Below, piece after piece: positions 52,402 through 60,723 of a stretch of 64,000 bases of DNA; within the stretch, counting starts at the first letter, position 1, and each line of letters opens with the position of its first letter. Origin of the DNA: Ancylomarina euxina (lineage in GTDB: Bacteria > Bacteroidota > Bacteroidia > Bacteroidales > Marinifilaceae). Both the position numbers and the translations under genes were made by a program. The notes below the pieces were generated by a model. That model had not been told where the DNA came from and did not search any database. It saw only the letters and a program-made list of their open reading frames with translations. The stretch is from the NCBI RefSeq assembly GCF_003863355.1, contig NZ_QQWG01000015.1:40107-104106 (forward strand). The letters are read 5' to 3'.

Positions 52402-53163
52402 TTAATAAGCCATATGAGCTTCTTCAGCTACAGCCATCAGTTTATCTGATATAGAAACCACTTCGCCCACAACCATAATGGCTGGTGGACGAAAGTCCAG
52501 AGCTTCCATTTTTGCAATGATATTATGCAACTCGCCTTTTACAACCTCCTGTTCAGGACAAGTTCCCCAACGGATCAAAGCAACCGGAGTTTCTTTTGAA
52601 CGACCATGTTCCATCAAATTATTAATGATAGTTGGCGCATTGGTTATGCCCATATAAAAAACAAGGGTATCAATGCCCGTAGAGATTTTGTCCCATTGCA
52701 AATCTCTTTCGCGGCTTACGGGAGGGTGACCAGTAAAGAATGCCACTGAAGAAGAAACATTGCGAGCGGTAACAGGAATACCAGCATAAGCAGGTGCAGC
52801 AATACCCGAGGTTATACCTGGAATCTCTTCAAATTCAATCCCATTCTCAAGCAATTTAATCGCTTCTTCGCTCCCTCTTCCAAATACATACGGATCGCCT
52901 CCTTTTAAACGAACAACGGTTTTTCCCATCTTGGCATAATCCACAATCATTTGGTTGATATCTTCCTGAGGACAAGTATGATTCTTATGCTTTTTCCCAA
53001 CATAAATGCTTTCACAACCATCCTTACAATAGTCCAAAAGTTCAATATTAACCAGGTAGTCATAGAATACCACATCGGCAATTTTCAAAGCTTCAGCAGC
53101 CTTAACCGTAATTAAACCTTTATCTCCAGGACCTGCTCCGGTTATATATACTTTTCCGTTCAT
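52402..53163 (-). CDS. cobA: Uroporphyrinogen-III C-methyltransferase
   Basis: 253-residue CobA/SUMT. Motifs: VYITGAGPGDKGLITVKAAEAL, VVRLKGGDPYVFGRGSEEA, EEIPGITSGIAAPAYAGIPVTARN. It methylates uroporphyrinogen III twice to precorrin-2, which feeds both siroheme and cobalamin. Followed by the tandem repeat and cbiX; 49 nt after the MET8-like gene. Confidence 0.95.
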   Translation of the reverse strand: MNGKVYITGAGPGDKGLITVKAAEALKIADVVFYDYLVNIELLDYCKDGCESIYVGKKHKNHTCPQEDINQMIVDYAKMGKTVVRLKGGDPYVFGRGSEEAIKLLENGIEFEEIPGITSGIAAPAYAGIPVTARNVSSSVAFFTGHPPVSRERDLQWDKISTGIDTLVFYMGITNAPTIINNLMEHGRSKETPVALIRWGTCPEQEVVKGELHNIIAKMEALDFRPPAIMVVGEVVSISDKLMAVAEEAHMAY

Positions 53164-53212
53164 TCGTTCTTTTTATATCAAGTATCTTAATAAATCGATC
53201 ATGCTATCGACC

Positions 53213-53824
53213 TTATAATTCCCAAGTGTTTTTATCAATCTTATCTAATAATGCTTCTACCTTTTCAAGTAAGTTGTCCTTCATAAATGCCTTCTTTTCC
53301 TTTTCGCCAAGTCCAAGCGTATCCTTCACCATCTGATTTCTCAAACGTCCCAATTCCAGAACCTCGTCTTGCAAAGACTTATCAAATTTCTGATCGAGAT
53401 ATTTTCGGATTTTCTTTGCTAAATAAGGATTTTGACCGTTTGAGGAAACAGCCAATTGAATATCACCACACTGGCTTGCAGCTGCAGGATAAAAATTAGA
53501 ATACTCAGATGAATTGGCTGAATTGAATAGAATAGCTTGCGACTCTGCATCTGCTCCTACTCGAGAGTTTGTATCGGAACAATCCGTTGCAGCTATAACA
53601 AGAAAAAAGCCATTCACATCATTGGCTTGATAGGTGCTATTAAGATAATGGTAGGCACCCGCCTCACGCATTTCTTGTAATATCGCATTTATCTTAGGTG
53701 CAATAAGTGTCACATTCGCTTCAGCCTTGATCAAAGATTTCAGCTTGCGTTCTGCCACTTTCCCACCGCCTACAATTAAACAGTTACGGCCCTTTAAATT
53801 TAAACTTACTGGATACCAGCTCAT
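53213..53824 (-). CDS. Precorrin-2 dehydrogenase (Met8/SirC-like)
   Basis: 203 residues. N-terminal Rossmann domain with NAD-binding CLIVGGGKVAERKLKSLI, then the dehydrogenase region (APKINAILQ, NDVNGFFLVIAATD) and a C-terminal helical dimerisation domain. It oxidises precorrin-2 to sirohydrochlorin. Some relatives also insert Fe; a chelatase role is not obvious from sequence. First gene of the cobalamin operon, immediately downstream of the riboswitch leader. Confidence 0.92.
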   Translation of the reverse strand: MSWYPVSLNLKGRNCLIVGGGKVAERKLKSLIKAEANVTLIAPKINAILQEMREAGAYHYLNSTYQANDVNGFFLVIAATDCSDTNSRVGADAESQAILFNSANSSEYSNFYPAAASQCGDIQLAVSSNGQNPYLAKKIRKYLDQKFDKSLQDEVLELGRLRNQMVKDTLGLGEKEKKAFMKDNLLEKVEALLDKIDKNTWEL

Positions 53825-53974
53825 CGCATTTTAGTTTACATTAACACTCTGACTCTTAACGAATCAATTTATTAGTAAGCAACTATAAAACAGAATTGGG
53901 GTATGTGCGATGAATTGAAGATATGTATATCTACAAACAACTCCCTTCCCCAAGAGTCTTAAGTTTGATTACTA

Positions 53975-54158
53975 TTTTGGCAGGTTTCCTGACTTGTTTC
54001 GTAGATCAATAGATCGGTTTTATTCCTTCCCATCCCGAGTGTTGGAACAGTGGATTTAGTAAAAACCATAAAAAACTTACAGTAGCGGGGGCTGTCTCGG
54101 ATTTTAACCGAATTCCCTTTTAAAGCTCAATCGACGATTAAGCTTTCACCAAAACTGC
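53975..54158 (-). promoter_or_regulatory. Cobalamin riboswitch
   Basis: Read on the minus strand the aptamer shows the core of the AdoCbl/cobalamin riboswitch: GGTGAAAGCTTAATCG... (P2-like), AAAGGGAATTCGGT, AAATCCGAGACAGCCCCCGC followed by TACTGTAAG, the B12-box-like region AATCCACTGTTCCA, and the closing arm GTCAGGAAACCTGCCAA. It is in the leader of the biosynthetic operon, so cobalamin should repress expression, by Bacteroidota-type control of translation or termination. Confidence 0.9.
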
Positions 54159-54160
54159 GT

Positions 54161-54189
54161 CAAATGTAAGTGTTTTTTATTCTCTCCAA
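54161..54189 (-). promoter_or_regulatory. Promoter of the cobalamin operon
   Basis: On the minus strand TTG (plus-strand CAA at 54187-54189), 18 nt and TACATTTG (54161-54168) match the Bacteroidota promoter. The start would be close to 54154, directly at the 5' edge of the riboswitch, consistent with the aptamer being the first element of the transcript. Confidence 0.68.
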
Positions 54190-54394
54190 AACAATTGAAA
54201 GACGTTTTGTTCTTTTTTAGATTTGTTATAAAACATCAATATCCTAAACAAGTGTTAAATATCAAGATCATAAACTTCTGATAAGGCAATCACAGGTTCT
54301 AATTCAGACTAATTATTCTTTTTTTATCATTCTATTCCATCAAAAAAACTGTATCTATGTATCACAAACGAATTTTTAAGCATTATAATAAAGC

Positions 54395-55843
54395 ATGGCA
54401 CCTCTTCAAATATTTTCCATTACCCTTTTAGCAATCTATGTTATCCTTATTGTTGGATCGTCACTATTTTCTAAGAAAAGTGATTCTGTTGAAGGCTATT
54501 TCCTGGCCAACCGATCCCTTTCTTTTATAGCACTGGCAATCACATTTATTGCTTCGTGGTGGGGAGCTGGTTCAGCTATTGAAACAGCTGATCATTCCTA
54601 TCAAAATGGAATTTCTGCCTTCTGGATATATGGGATGCCAGTCTTGTTCTCAACCGGACTGCTATTTGTGTTTGCGAGGGCCATCCGAAAAGTGGGCAGC
54701 ATCACACAACCCCAATTATTGGAAGAACGCTACGGAAAAGCTCCAGCACTAATGCTTTCAGTGCTGATTTTCTTATTCATGACGATTACAGCTGCCTCAC
54801 AGATTGTGGGAATTGGTATATTCTTCGAAAAGTTTCTACACCTGGATTATAAGATGTCAGCCATTATTGGAACAGGTATTGTCTTACTCTATTCATTTTT
54901 TGGCGGATTTAAAGCTGTTGTTCGCACCGATATCATCCAATTTGTCTTTCTCCTATCAGCCTCAATATTGGTCTTTGCCTACGCCTACTATTATTCAGGA
55001 GGCCTATCAGCTATAAAAAGCATAGCCGAAGCAAAGAATATGAAAGATTATTTTTCATTCAGCCATCAGTTGTCAAGCAATATGGTTTACATCATCACCT
55101 TTGGCTCTGCCTGGATGATTCAGGCCAATGTCTGGCAACGCATTTCAGCAGCCCGTTCGCCTCAAGATGCTCGTAAGATGATAGGCTTAAGCTTTCTAGT
55201 CTACATCCCTCTTTACCTGATGGTGACTTTCACGGGGATGCTCGCTTTAGGCTTATTTGAAGAGATGCCTCAAGGTGGTGTCATTTCGGGTATTATCAAT
55301 GATTATATGCCTCCATTTCTGGGAGCCTTAATCTTTGTAGGGATTTGTTCAGCTATTATGTCAACCATGGATTCTTTAATCAACACAGGAGCGATGGTAC
55401 TCTGTGTGGATATCTATAAAAACAAATTTAAGCCTGATGCCAAACAAGACCAACTTCTGATCATTGGAAAGCTAGGAACAATTGTTGTCACGCTTATTGC
55501 CCTGGTCATCGGACTTGAGATACGATCCATTCTTAAGGTTTCATGGCTAGCTGCGGATCTTTTATCAACGGGTGCTTTTGTTCCTTTAATGCTGGGCTTT
55601 ATCTGGAAACGAGGCACAACAATTGGGGCCATGTCATCTATGATTTTCGGAACCCTCTTTTCTCTCTATAATTTAGCAGTTGCACTAGGAGCCAAACTCC
55701 CTCTTCCCTGGGAAATTGGCACAGCCAAACATGTTTTGATTGGTATGCTTGGATCAGCCTTAGTTTATTTAATTGCTAGCTTAGTGAGTAAAGCTGAACC
55801 AAAAAAATCTGAATTGTTTATTCATAAGGCAAATCTCAAATAG
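54395..55843 (+). CDS. Sodium:solute symporter family protein (SSS)
   Basis: 482 residues with about 13 TMs and the LeuT-fold pattern of solute:sodium symporters: an N-terminal Met-Ala-Pro, IALAITFIASWWGAGSAIETADHSYQNGISAFW in TM2, and the signature-like GFKAVVRTDIIQFVFLLSA. Substrate cannot be assigned. It is divergent from the cobalamin operon and lies beyond the riboswitch, so it is not under the same riboswitch. Confidence 0.88.
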   Translation: MAPLQIFSITLLAIYVILIVGSSLFSKKSDSVEGYFLANRSLSFIALAITFIASWWGAGSAIETADHSYQNGISAFWIYGMPVLFSTGLLFVFARAIRKVGSITQPQLLEERYGKAPALMLSVLIFLFMTITAASQIVGIGIFFEKFLHLDYKMSAIIGTGIVLLYSFFGGFKAVVRTDIIQFVFLLSASILVFAYAYYYSGGLSAIKSIAEAKNMKDYFSFSHQLSSNMVYIITFGSAWMIQANVWQRISAARSPQDARKMIGLSFLVYIPLYLMVTFTGMLALGLFEEMPQGGVISGIINDYMPPFLGALIFVGICSAIMSTMDSLINTGAMVLCVDIYKNKFKPDAKQDQLLIIGKLGTIVVTLIALVIGLEIRSILKVSWLAADLLSTGAFVPLMLGFIWKRGTTIGAMSSMIFGTLFSLYNLAVALGAKLPLPWEIGTAKHVLIGMLGSALVYLIASLVSKAEPKKSELFIHKANLK

Positions 55844-55868
55844 CCTCGAATAATTAGATCTTAATTAT

Positions 55869-55908
55869 AAAAAAAGGTCAATAGGAATAATCCCATTGAC
55901 CTTTTTTT
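55869..55908. terminator. Bidirectional terminator
   Basis: AAAAAAAGGTCAAT (55869-55882) pairs with ATTGACCTTTTTTT (55895-55908), with A/T runs on both sides. It separates the convergent symporter and desulfidase genes. Confidence 0.85.
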
Positions 55909-55924
55909 ATTTTAAGTAGCTTTC

Positions 55925-57205
55925 TTAACAAGCTCTATTCATCTTACCAAGCATGGTTTTAAGAATAACATCATCTGTTATCTGCATGCCTTCAGTCGCT
56001 AATAAACCAATATTTCGAATAGTAGCTTCAACATCTTCGTCTACAATACCGTCCATATTCTTCAAACATTGACTGTTTATTGCTAGTAGAGACGATTGAA
56101 TACCTGCACATACACTTGCCGAAATCTTCTGAGCACAAGAACTATTTGCACCATCACAAATCATGCCTGTAACGGATCCAGTCATATTCTTCAGAGTTGA
56201 ATTCAAATGATTCAATTCGCCCCCCATCATATAAGTAATGCCACAAGCTGCTCCTGAAGTAGACAATAGAACACCACAAAGTGCTGACAACTGTCCAACG
56301 AAAGATTTCATATGTATTGAAACTAATAAGCCTAATCCCAATGCTCTTAGCATCGTATCTTCTTCAATATTTAATTTTTCTGCAGCTACCATAATCGGTA
56401 AAGTCAAACTCATACCCTGGTTACCACTGCCACAATTAGACATGACAGGCAATGAACATCCAGCCATTCTAGCATCAGAACCTGCAGCAGCCATCATAAC
56501 GGACTTATTGATAATATCTTCAGAAAGAATCCCTTTTTCGATATTCATCAACATCGATTTACCTACTTGCAGACCATAAGAACCTTTAAGACCTTCCTCA
56601 GCAATTTTTCTATTCAATTCAATCCCTTGGTGAAGAAATTGAAGCTCAGAAATTTCGACATCTTTTATAAAATTATAGATTGATTCTATACTCCAATCTT
56701 CCTGTTCCTCAGAAACTTCTAACAACTTATTTACTTCCTTGGTAAAAATAACTTCTCCGTTACGTTCTACCAATACGATATTCTCATGTCTATCTTGAAT
56801 AACAACACGGCTAACATCATCGCCATTATAACTAAGGCATTCAACGTGAAGCTTAGGAACATCGTGTAACATATAAACCTCAACATGACCATCGCTAACA
56901 AAACTTTTAGCCTGATCAATAAGGTCTTCGTTAATGTTTGTAAAAATCTCCAAGCCTTTTTTCGACTCACCTCCTAATGCTCCCAAAGCAGCTGAAATTG
57001 GCAAGCCTACCATATTGGAGCCAGGTATCCCTACTCCCATCACATTCTTAAAAACATTTCCGCTAACCTTAATTTCTATTCTCTCAGGTTTAGCATTCAA
57101 TATTTCACTAGCCTTAGCAGCTGCCAAAGCAATAGAAGCAGGTTCTGTACAGCCAGCAGCTGGCACAAACTCCTTCTTTAATTTGTTTAAGTAAACGTCC
57201 TTCAT
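55925..57205 (-). CDS. cyuA: L-cysteine desulfidase family protein
   Basis: 426 residues of the CyuA/YhaM (UPF0597) family, related to the serine dehydratase alpha chain. Conserved Cys are in VPAAGCTEPASIALAAAKA (Cys19), MSNCGSGNQGM and CDGANSSCAQK; these would ligate the 4Fe-4S cluster in the family. It cleaves L-cysteine to pyruvate, ammonia and sulfide. Monocistronic, with about 330 nt of spacer upstream. Oxygen-labile Fe-S enzymes of this type fit an anaerobic lifestyle. Confidence 0.93.
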   Translation of the reverse strand: MKDVYLNKLKKEFVPAAGCTEPASIALAAAKASEILNAKPERIEIKVSGNVFKNVMGVGIPGSNMVGLPISAALGALGGESKKGLEIFTNINEDLIDQAKSFVSDGHVEVYMLHDVPKLHVECLSYNGDDVSRVVIQDRHENIVLVERNGEVIFTKEVNKLLEVSEEQEDWSIESIYNFIKDVEISELQFLHQGIELNRKIAEEGLKGSYGLQVGKSMLMNIEKGILSEDIINKSVMMAAAGSDARMAGCSLPVMSNCGSGNQGMSLTLPIMVAAEKLNIEEDTMLRALGLGLLVSIHMKSFVGQLSALCGVLLSTSGAACGITYMMGGELNHLNSTLKNMTGSVTGMICDGANSSCAQKISASVCAGIQSSLLAINSQCLKNMDGIVDEDVEATIRNIGLLATEGMQITDDVILKTMLGKMNRAC

Positions 57206-57532
57206 TGTTGTTGTTTGTTAAAAGCAAATAGTCACTCTTAAATTAGGTTAAGTATTAATCTTTTTCACCATAGTGAAAAGTTCAAAAATAGGTCCCAATA
57301 GGGATATAAAACAATGTAATTTAGACTTCGATATATTAAAATTGCATAGCTAAATTTAATCCCTCTCTGGTCTAAGCGATGCTACCTTTAAACAAGGTAA
57401 CTCTATAAAAAAAAGAATCTAATGCCCCTAAAACATGCATTCTTTTTTCCAAATTCATCTGTGTTATTAAAAGAGTAGATCGACCGATTTAAAACCGATC
57501 GATCCACAACTAACACAAACTAACAATCAAAA
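57206..57532. other. Spacer, only weak hairpins
   Basis: 327 nt. A T-rich stem AAAAAAGAAT (57409-57418)/ATTCTTTTTT (57439-57448) and an imperfect hairpin near 57477-57503 are visible; either may end the M16 transcript. No gene. Confidence 0.4.
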
Positions 57533-60337
57533 TTATTCTGCAGAAGGATTCATAATCACTTCTACTGTATTTGTTTTCTTGAACAGTTTCTTAGCAAACT
57601 TCTTCACAGCTGATGCATCGATACCTTCAACCATTTTTTTATAGTCTTCCTTAGAAGTAAACTCAGAACCTAACATCATGTTATTTTTAATAACACTCAT
57701 CCAAAAGTCATTTTTCAACTCAGACTCTTCTCTACTCTTGATAAAGTTGTTCTTAATCTCAGTTAAATCCGCTGCATTACATGCTTCTTTCTGAATTCTT
57801 ACAATTTCTTCTTCTACAATTTCAACAAGACGATCGCATTTAGCAGGATCCGTATCAAAATTGATATTTATAGCAAATTTCGGTGTAGGTAGTTTTAATG
57901 AAGAAGGACTACAACCAACACCATATGAACCACCTTCTTCTTCACGAATCGTTGTCATATAACGCTTAGATAAAAGCTGAGAAACAACATTAAGCATTAA
58001 TCTGTTCTTAAGTGTGTAATCAAAATCACCACTTAAAGAGTATGATACAGTTGTTTTAGGCACTGCCATCTTACGATTAAAAATCTTGCTCGTTTTTCCT
58101 TTAGCAGGACCAACTTTATGATCTACGAAAGATTCTTTTCTGTTAATAGAGCTAATGTTACCAATATATTTTTGGATCATTGCCAAGTGTACTTCTTCAT
58201 TAATGTTACCTACAAAGATGAAAGTAAAATCACTTGCGTCAGAGAAACGCTCTTTATAAATTTCGCTTGCTCTATTGAAATCAATCTGATTTACAAACTC
58301 TTCTCCGAACAATAGGGTACGAGAAGAATAATTTGTGCTTGCTAATGAAATGGTATCCTGTAGTGCTTTCATATTATCAACACCAATATTTGCAAGGTAG
58401 TTTTTAATACGAGCCATTTGTGCATTAAAGGGCGCCTCTTCGAAACGTGGTGCCTCAAAGTTCAAATAAAGCAATTGCATCAATGTTTCAAAATCCTGAG
58501 GTGATGCAGATCCTGAAAAGCCTTCAGTTAACTCACCCAGGCTTGCACTTAAGGCAACAATTTTACCCGTTAACTTCTTTTTTAGTTGAGTTGCATTGAA
58601 TTCTCCAACACCCGACATGCCAACAATTCCAGTAGCCATATCTGCTGAAGCTAAATCCTTTTCAGAAATTAATGATGTTCCACCAAAACTGAATGATGAC
58701 ATTGAAATGTTATCCTTGCTGTATTCTGTTGGAAGAACAATAACTCTTGCACCATTTTCAAGAACATAGCCTTTTGCATCCGTTCCTTCAATCTTGAATG
58801 TATCTGTAATTTTAGCCGGGTTTAATTCCTTAGCAACAAGAGGCTCATCACCCGCTTCATCCACATAAGCCTCGATTTCAGAAGCCTTCACTTTAGCCGA
58901 AACGGCTAATAGCTCTTCTTTAGTTGGGTAATACTGCGTCTGATTTTCAGGGCCTTTTAAGATGAGTGCTGAGTTATTCTCATTTGAATAATTATTGACC
59001 ATAGCATTCACATCTTCAAGTGTAATTGCAGGGATTGTTTTAGCAGCAAAGGCCATCTCCCACTCTATAGATGGGAAAGACTCTGACTTTAGGTATAAAT
59101 CGCCTAATTGCTTTGCCCAAGTATCATTACTAATTTTAGCACGGTTTGCATAGTAGGACTCGTATGATCTTTGAGTTTGAATTTTTACACGGTCCAATTC
59201 TGATTGAGTAAACCCATGACGCTTTACTCGTTCTAATTCAGTTAAAACTTCAGCAAAAGCTTCAAGTTCTTTACCAATTTTTGGAGATACATAAATATAA
59301 TCAGCACCTTTAGTTCTAGCCATATCGAAGCCACCAAGCTCCATGCCAACAGCTGAACATTCCAATTCCTTCATTTTTTCAGCAATACGAGACTTAAGCA
59401 TCTGAGAGAACATAGACTTAACCATCCCTTTTCTAAGTGTGGCTTCAGTCTTAACAGTATCTAAGTCGCGACGGAACAACCACATGATACTCAAGCTACC
59501 TGCTTCCTTATCCTTAGCTGCTACATAGGCCAATTCTTTTGAATCCTCAACCTGACAGTATGTGCGTTCAGCAGCATTCTTAGGCATAGGAATTTTTGAG
59601 AATAAAGCTTTTACTTTAGCTTCCATTTTCTCAGCATCAATATCTCCTACAATAACAACAGCTTGTAGATCTGGACGATACCATTTCTCATAATAATCAC
59701 GTAATGCGGAGTGTTCAAAATTGTCAATCACATCTAAAGATCCAATCACATCACGATCAGCATATTTTGAGTTATTATACATTACAGGAGAAGTTTGATC
59801 ACCTAAACGCTTACGAACATTTCTTCTTGTACGCCACTCTTCGTGAATGACACCACGCTCCGACTCAATTTCTTTATCTTCTAACAATAGTCCTCCAGAC
59901 CAATCATGTAATACCAGTAAAGCGGAATCCAATAAATTCTCGCTTGCAACAGGAATATTACTTAAATTATAAACCGTTTCGTCCTGAGCTGTGTATGCAT
60001 TGATATCACGACCAAAAAGGATACCATTCTTCTCCAGGTAATCAAGCATGTTTTTACCAGGGAAGTTCTTTAGGCCATTGAAAGCCATATGCTCTAAGAA
60101 GTGAGCCAAACCATTCTGGGCATCATCTTCAAGAATTGCACCTACGTTTTGAACAAAGTAAAAACTTGCTCTATCCTTAGGTTCCTCATTATGCATGATA
60201 TAATAAGTCATGCCATTCTCAAGCTTACCCGTCTTTATCTCCTCGTTGGTGGGTACAGTAGTTGTATACTGAGCAAAAGTGTTCAGTCCTAGAATGCTAA
60301 AACACACTAGAAGTGAAAATTTAAAATTAGAAGTCAT
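57533..60337 (-). CDS. Secreted M16 zinc metallopeptidase (two-domain pitrilysin family)
   Basis: 934 residues from the preferred ATG at 60337, which begins a proper signal peptide (MTSNFKFSLLVCFSILGLNTFAQ); the frame is open 22 codons further (to 60403) but that extension is not signal-like. The inverted zinc motif HFLEH (about residues 79-83) is present in LAHFLEHMAFNG, with the third ligand Glu in the downstream EIESERGVIHEEW. The second, catalytically inert M16 domain fills the C-terminal half. Probably a periplasmic peptide-degrading enzyme. Monocistronic. Confidence 0.92.
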   Translation of the reverse strand: MTSNFKFSLLVCFSILGLNTFAQYTTTVPTNEEIKTGKLENGMTYYIMHNEEPKDRASFYFVQNVGAILEDDAQNGLAHFLEHMAFNGLKNFPGKNMLDYLEKNGILFGRDINAYTAQDETVYNLSNIPVASENLLDSALLVLHDWSGGLLLEDKEIESERGVIHEEWRTRRNVRKRLGDQTSPVMYNNSKYADRDVIGSLDVIDNFEHSALRDYYEKWYRPDLQAVVIVGDIDAEKMEAKVKALFSKIPMPKNAAERTYCQVEDSKELAYVAAKDKEAGSLSIMWLFRRDLDTVKTEATLRKGMVKSMFSQMLKSRIAEKMKELECSAVGMELGGFDMARTKGADYIYVSPKIGKELEAFAEVLTELERVKRHGFTQSELDRVKIQTQRSYESYYANRAKISNDTWAKQLGDLYLKSESFPSIEWEMAFAAKTIPAITLEDVNAMVNNYSNENNSALILKGPENQTQYYPTKEELLAVSAKVKASEIEAYVDEAGDEPLVAKELNPAKITDTFKIEGTDAKGYVLENGARVIVLPTEYSKDNISMSSFSFGGTSLISEKDLASADMATGIVGMSGVGEFNATQLKKKLTGKIVALSASLGELTEGFSGSASPQDFETLMQLLYLNFEAPRFEEAPFNAQMARIKNYLANIGVDNMKALQDTISLASTNYSSRTLLFGEEFVNQIDFNRASEIYKERFSDASDFTFIFVGNINEEVHLAMIQKYIGNISSINRKESFVDHKVGPAKGKTSKIFNRKMAVPKTTVSYSLSGDFDYTLKNRLMLNVVSQLLSKRYMTTIREEEGGSYGVGCSPSSLKLPTPKFAININFDTDPAKCDRLVEIVEEEIVRIQKEACNAADLTEIKNNFIKSREESELKNDFWMSVIKNNMMLGSEFTSKEDYKKMVEGIDASAVKKFAKKLFKKTNTVEVIMNPSAE

Positions 60338-60723
60338 ATTTAAAATTTTTAATCCAGTCTTTACAAGAGCTCCGAGCCTTATTAAAAGTGGTGTATAAAG
60401 CACACTTGCCTATTTCAACTGAATTTGATTTAAAAAGAAAACATACTAGATGTTTAACTGGTTTCTTTTGACTTTGAAATTATTCAACTATTTACAAATT
60501 ATTCTCAATAAGAAAGGACAGAACCCAAGAGTTCGCTTTCAATTTCTATAAAATCAGATCCGACCAAAGATGATTTTAAAGAAGGTTGTGTCTCTAAGAC
60601 ACCAAACGATTCTATACGGATCCTGCCCCTCTACCGACTAACTAAAAAAATAATTAAAAAACTATTTGCAAACATCTAAGAACAAGGGCGCTGCAAACAT
60701 ATCGCTATACTTACACATGAAAA
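60338..60723. other. Spacer, nothing recognised
   Basis: 386 nt between the dsbD stop and the M16 start, AT-rich, no open frame beyond the non-coding extension of the M16 frame (60338-60403). Confidence 0.45.

Larger units (their letters stand above)
53825..54394. other. Divergent leader region with riboswitch and promoter
   Basis: 570 nt. The right-hand part of the minus-strand leader holds a promoter (54161-54189) and a cobalamin riboswitch (53975-54158), with the remaining about 150 nt before the operon start. The other about 200 nt to the symporter gene (54190-54394) show no clear structure. Confidence 0.8.

Noticed and set aside
60338..60403. N-terminal extension of the M16 peptidase to 60403
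   Set aside because: The first 22 codons are not signal-like; starting at 60337 gives a normal signal peptide.
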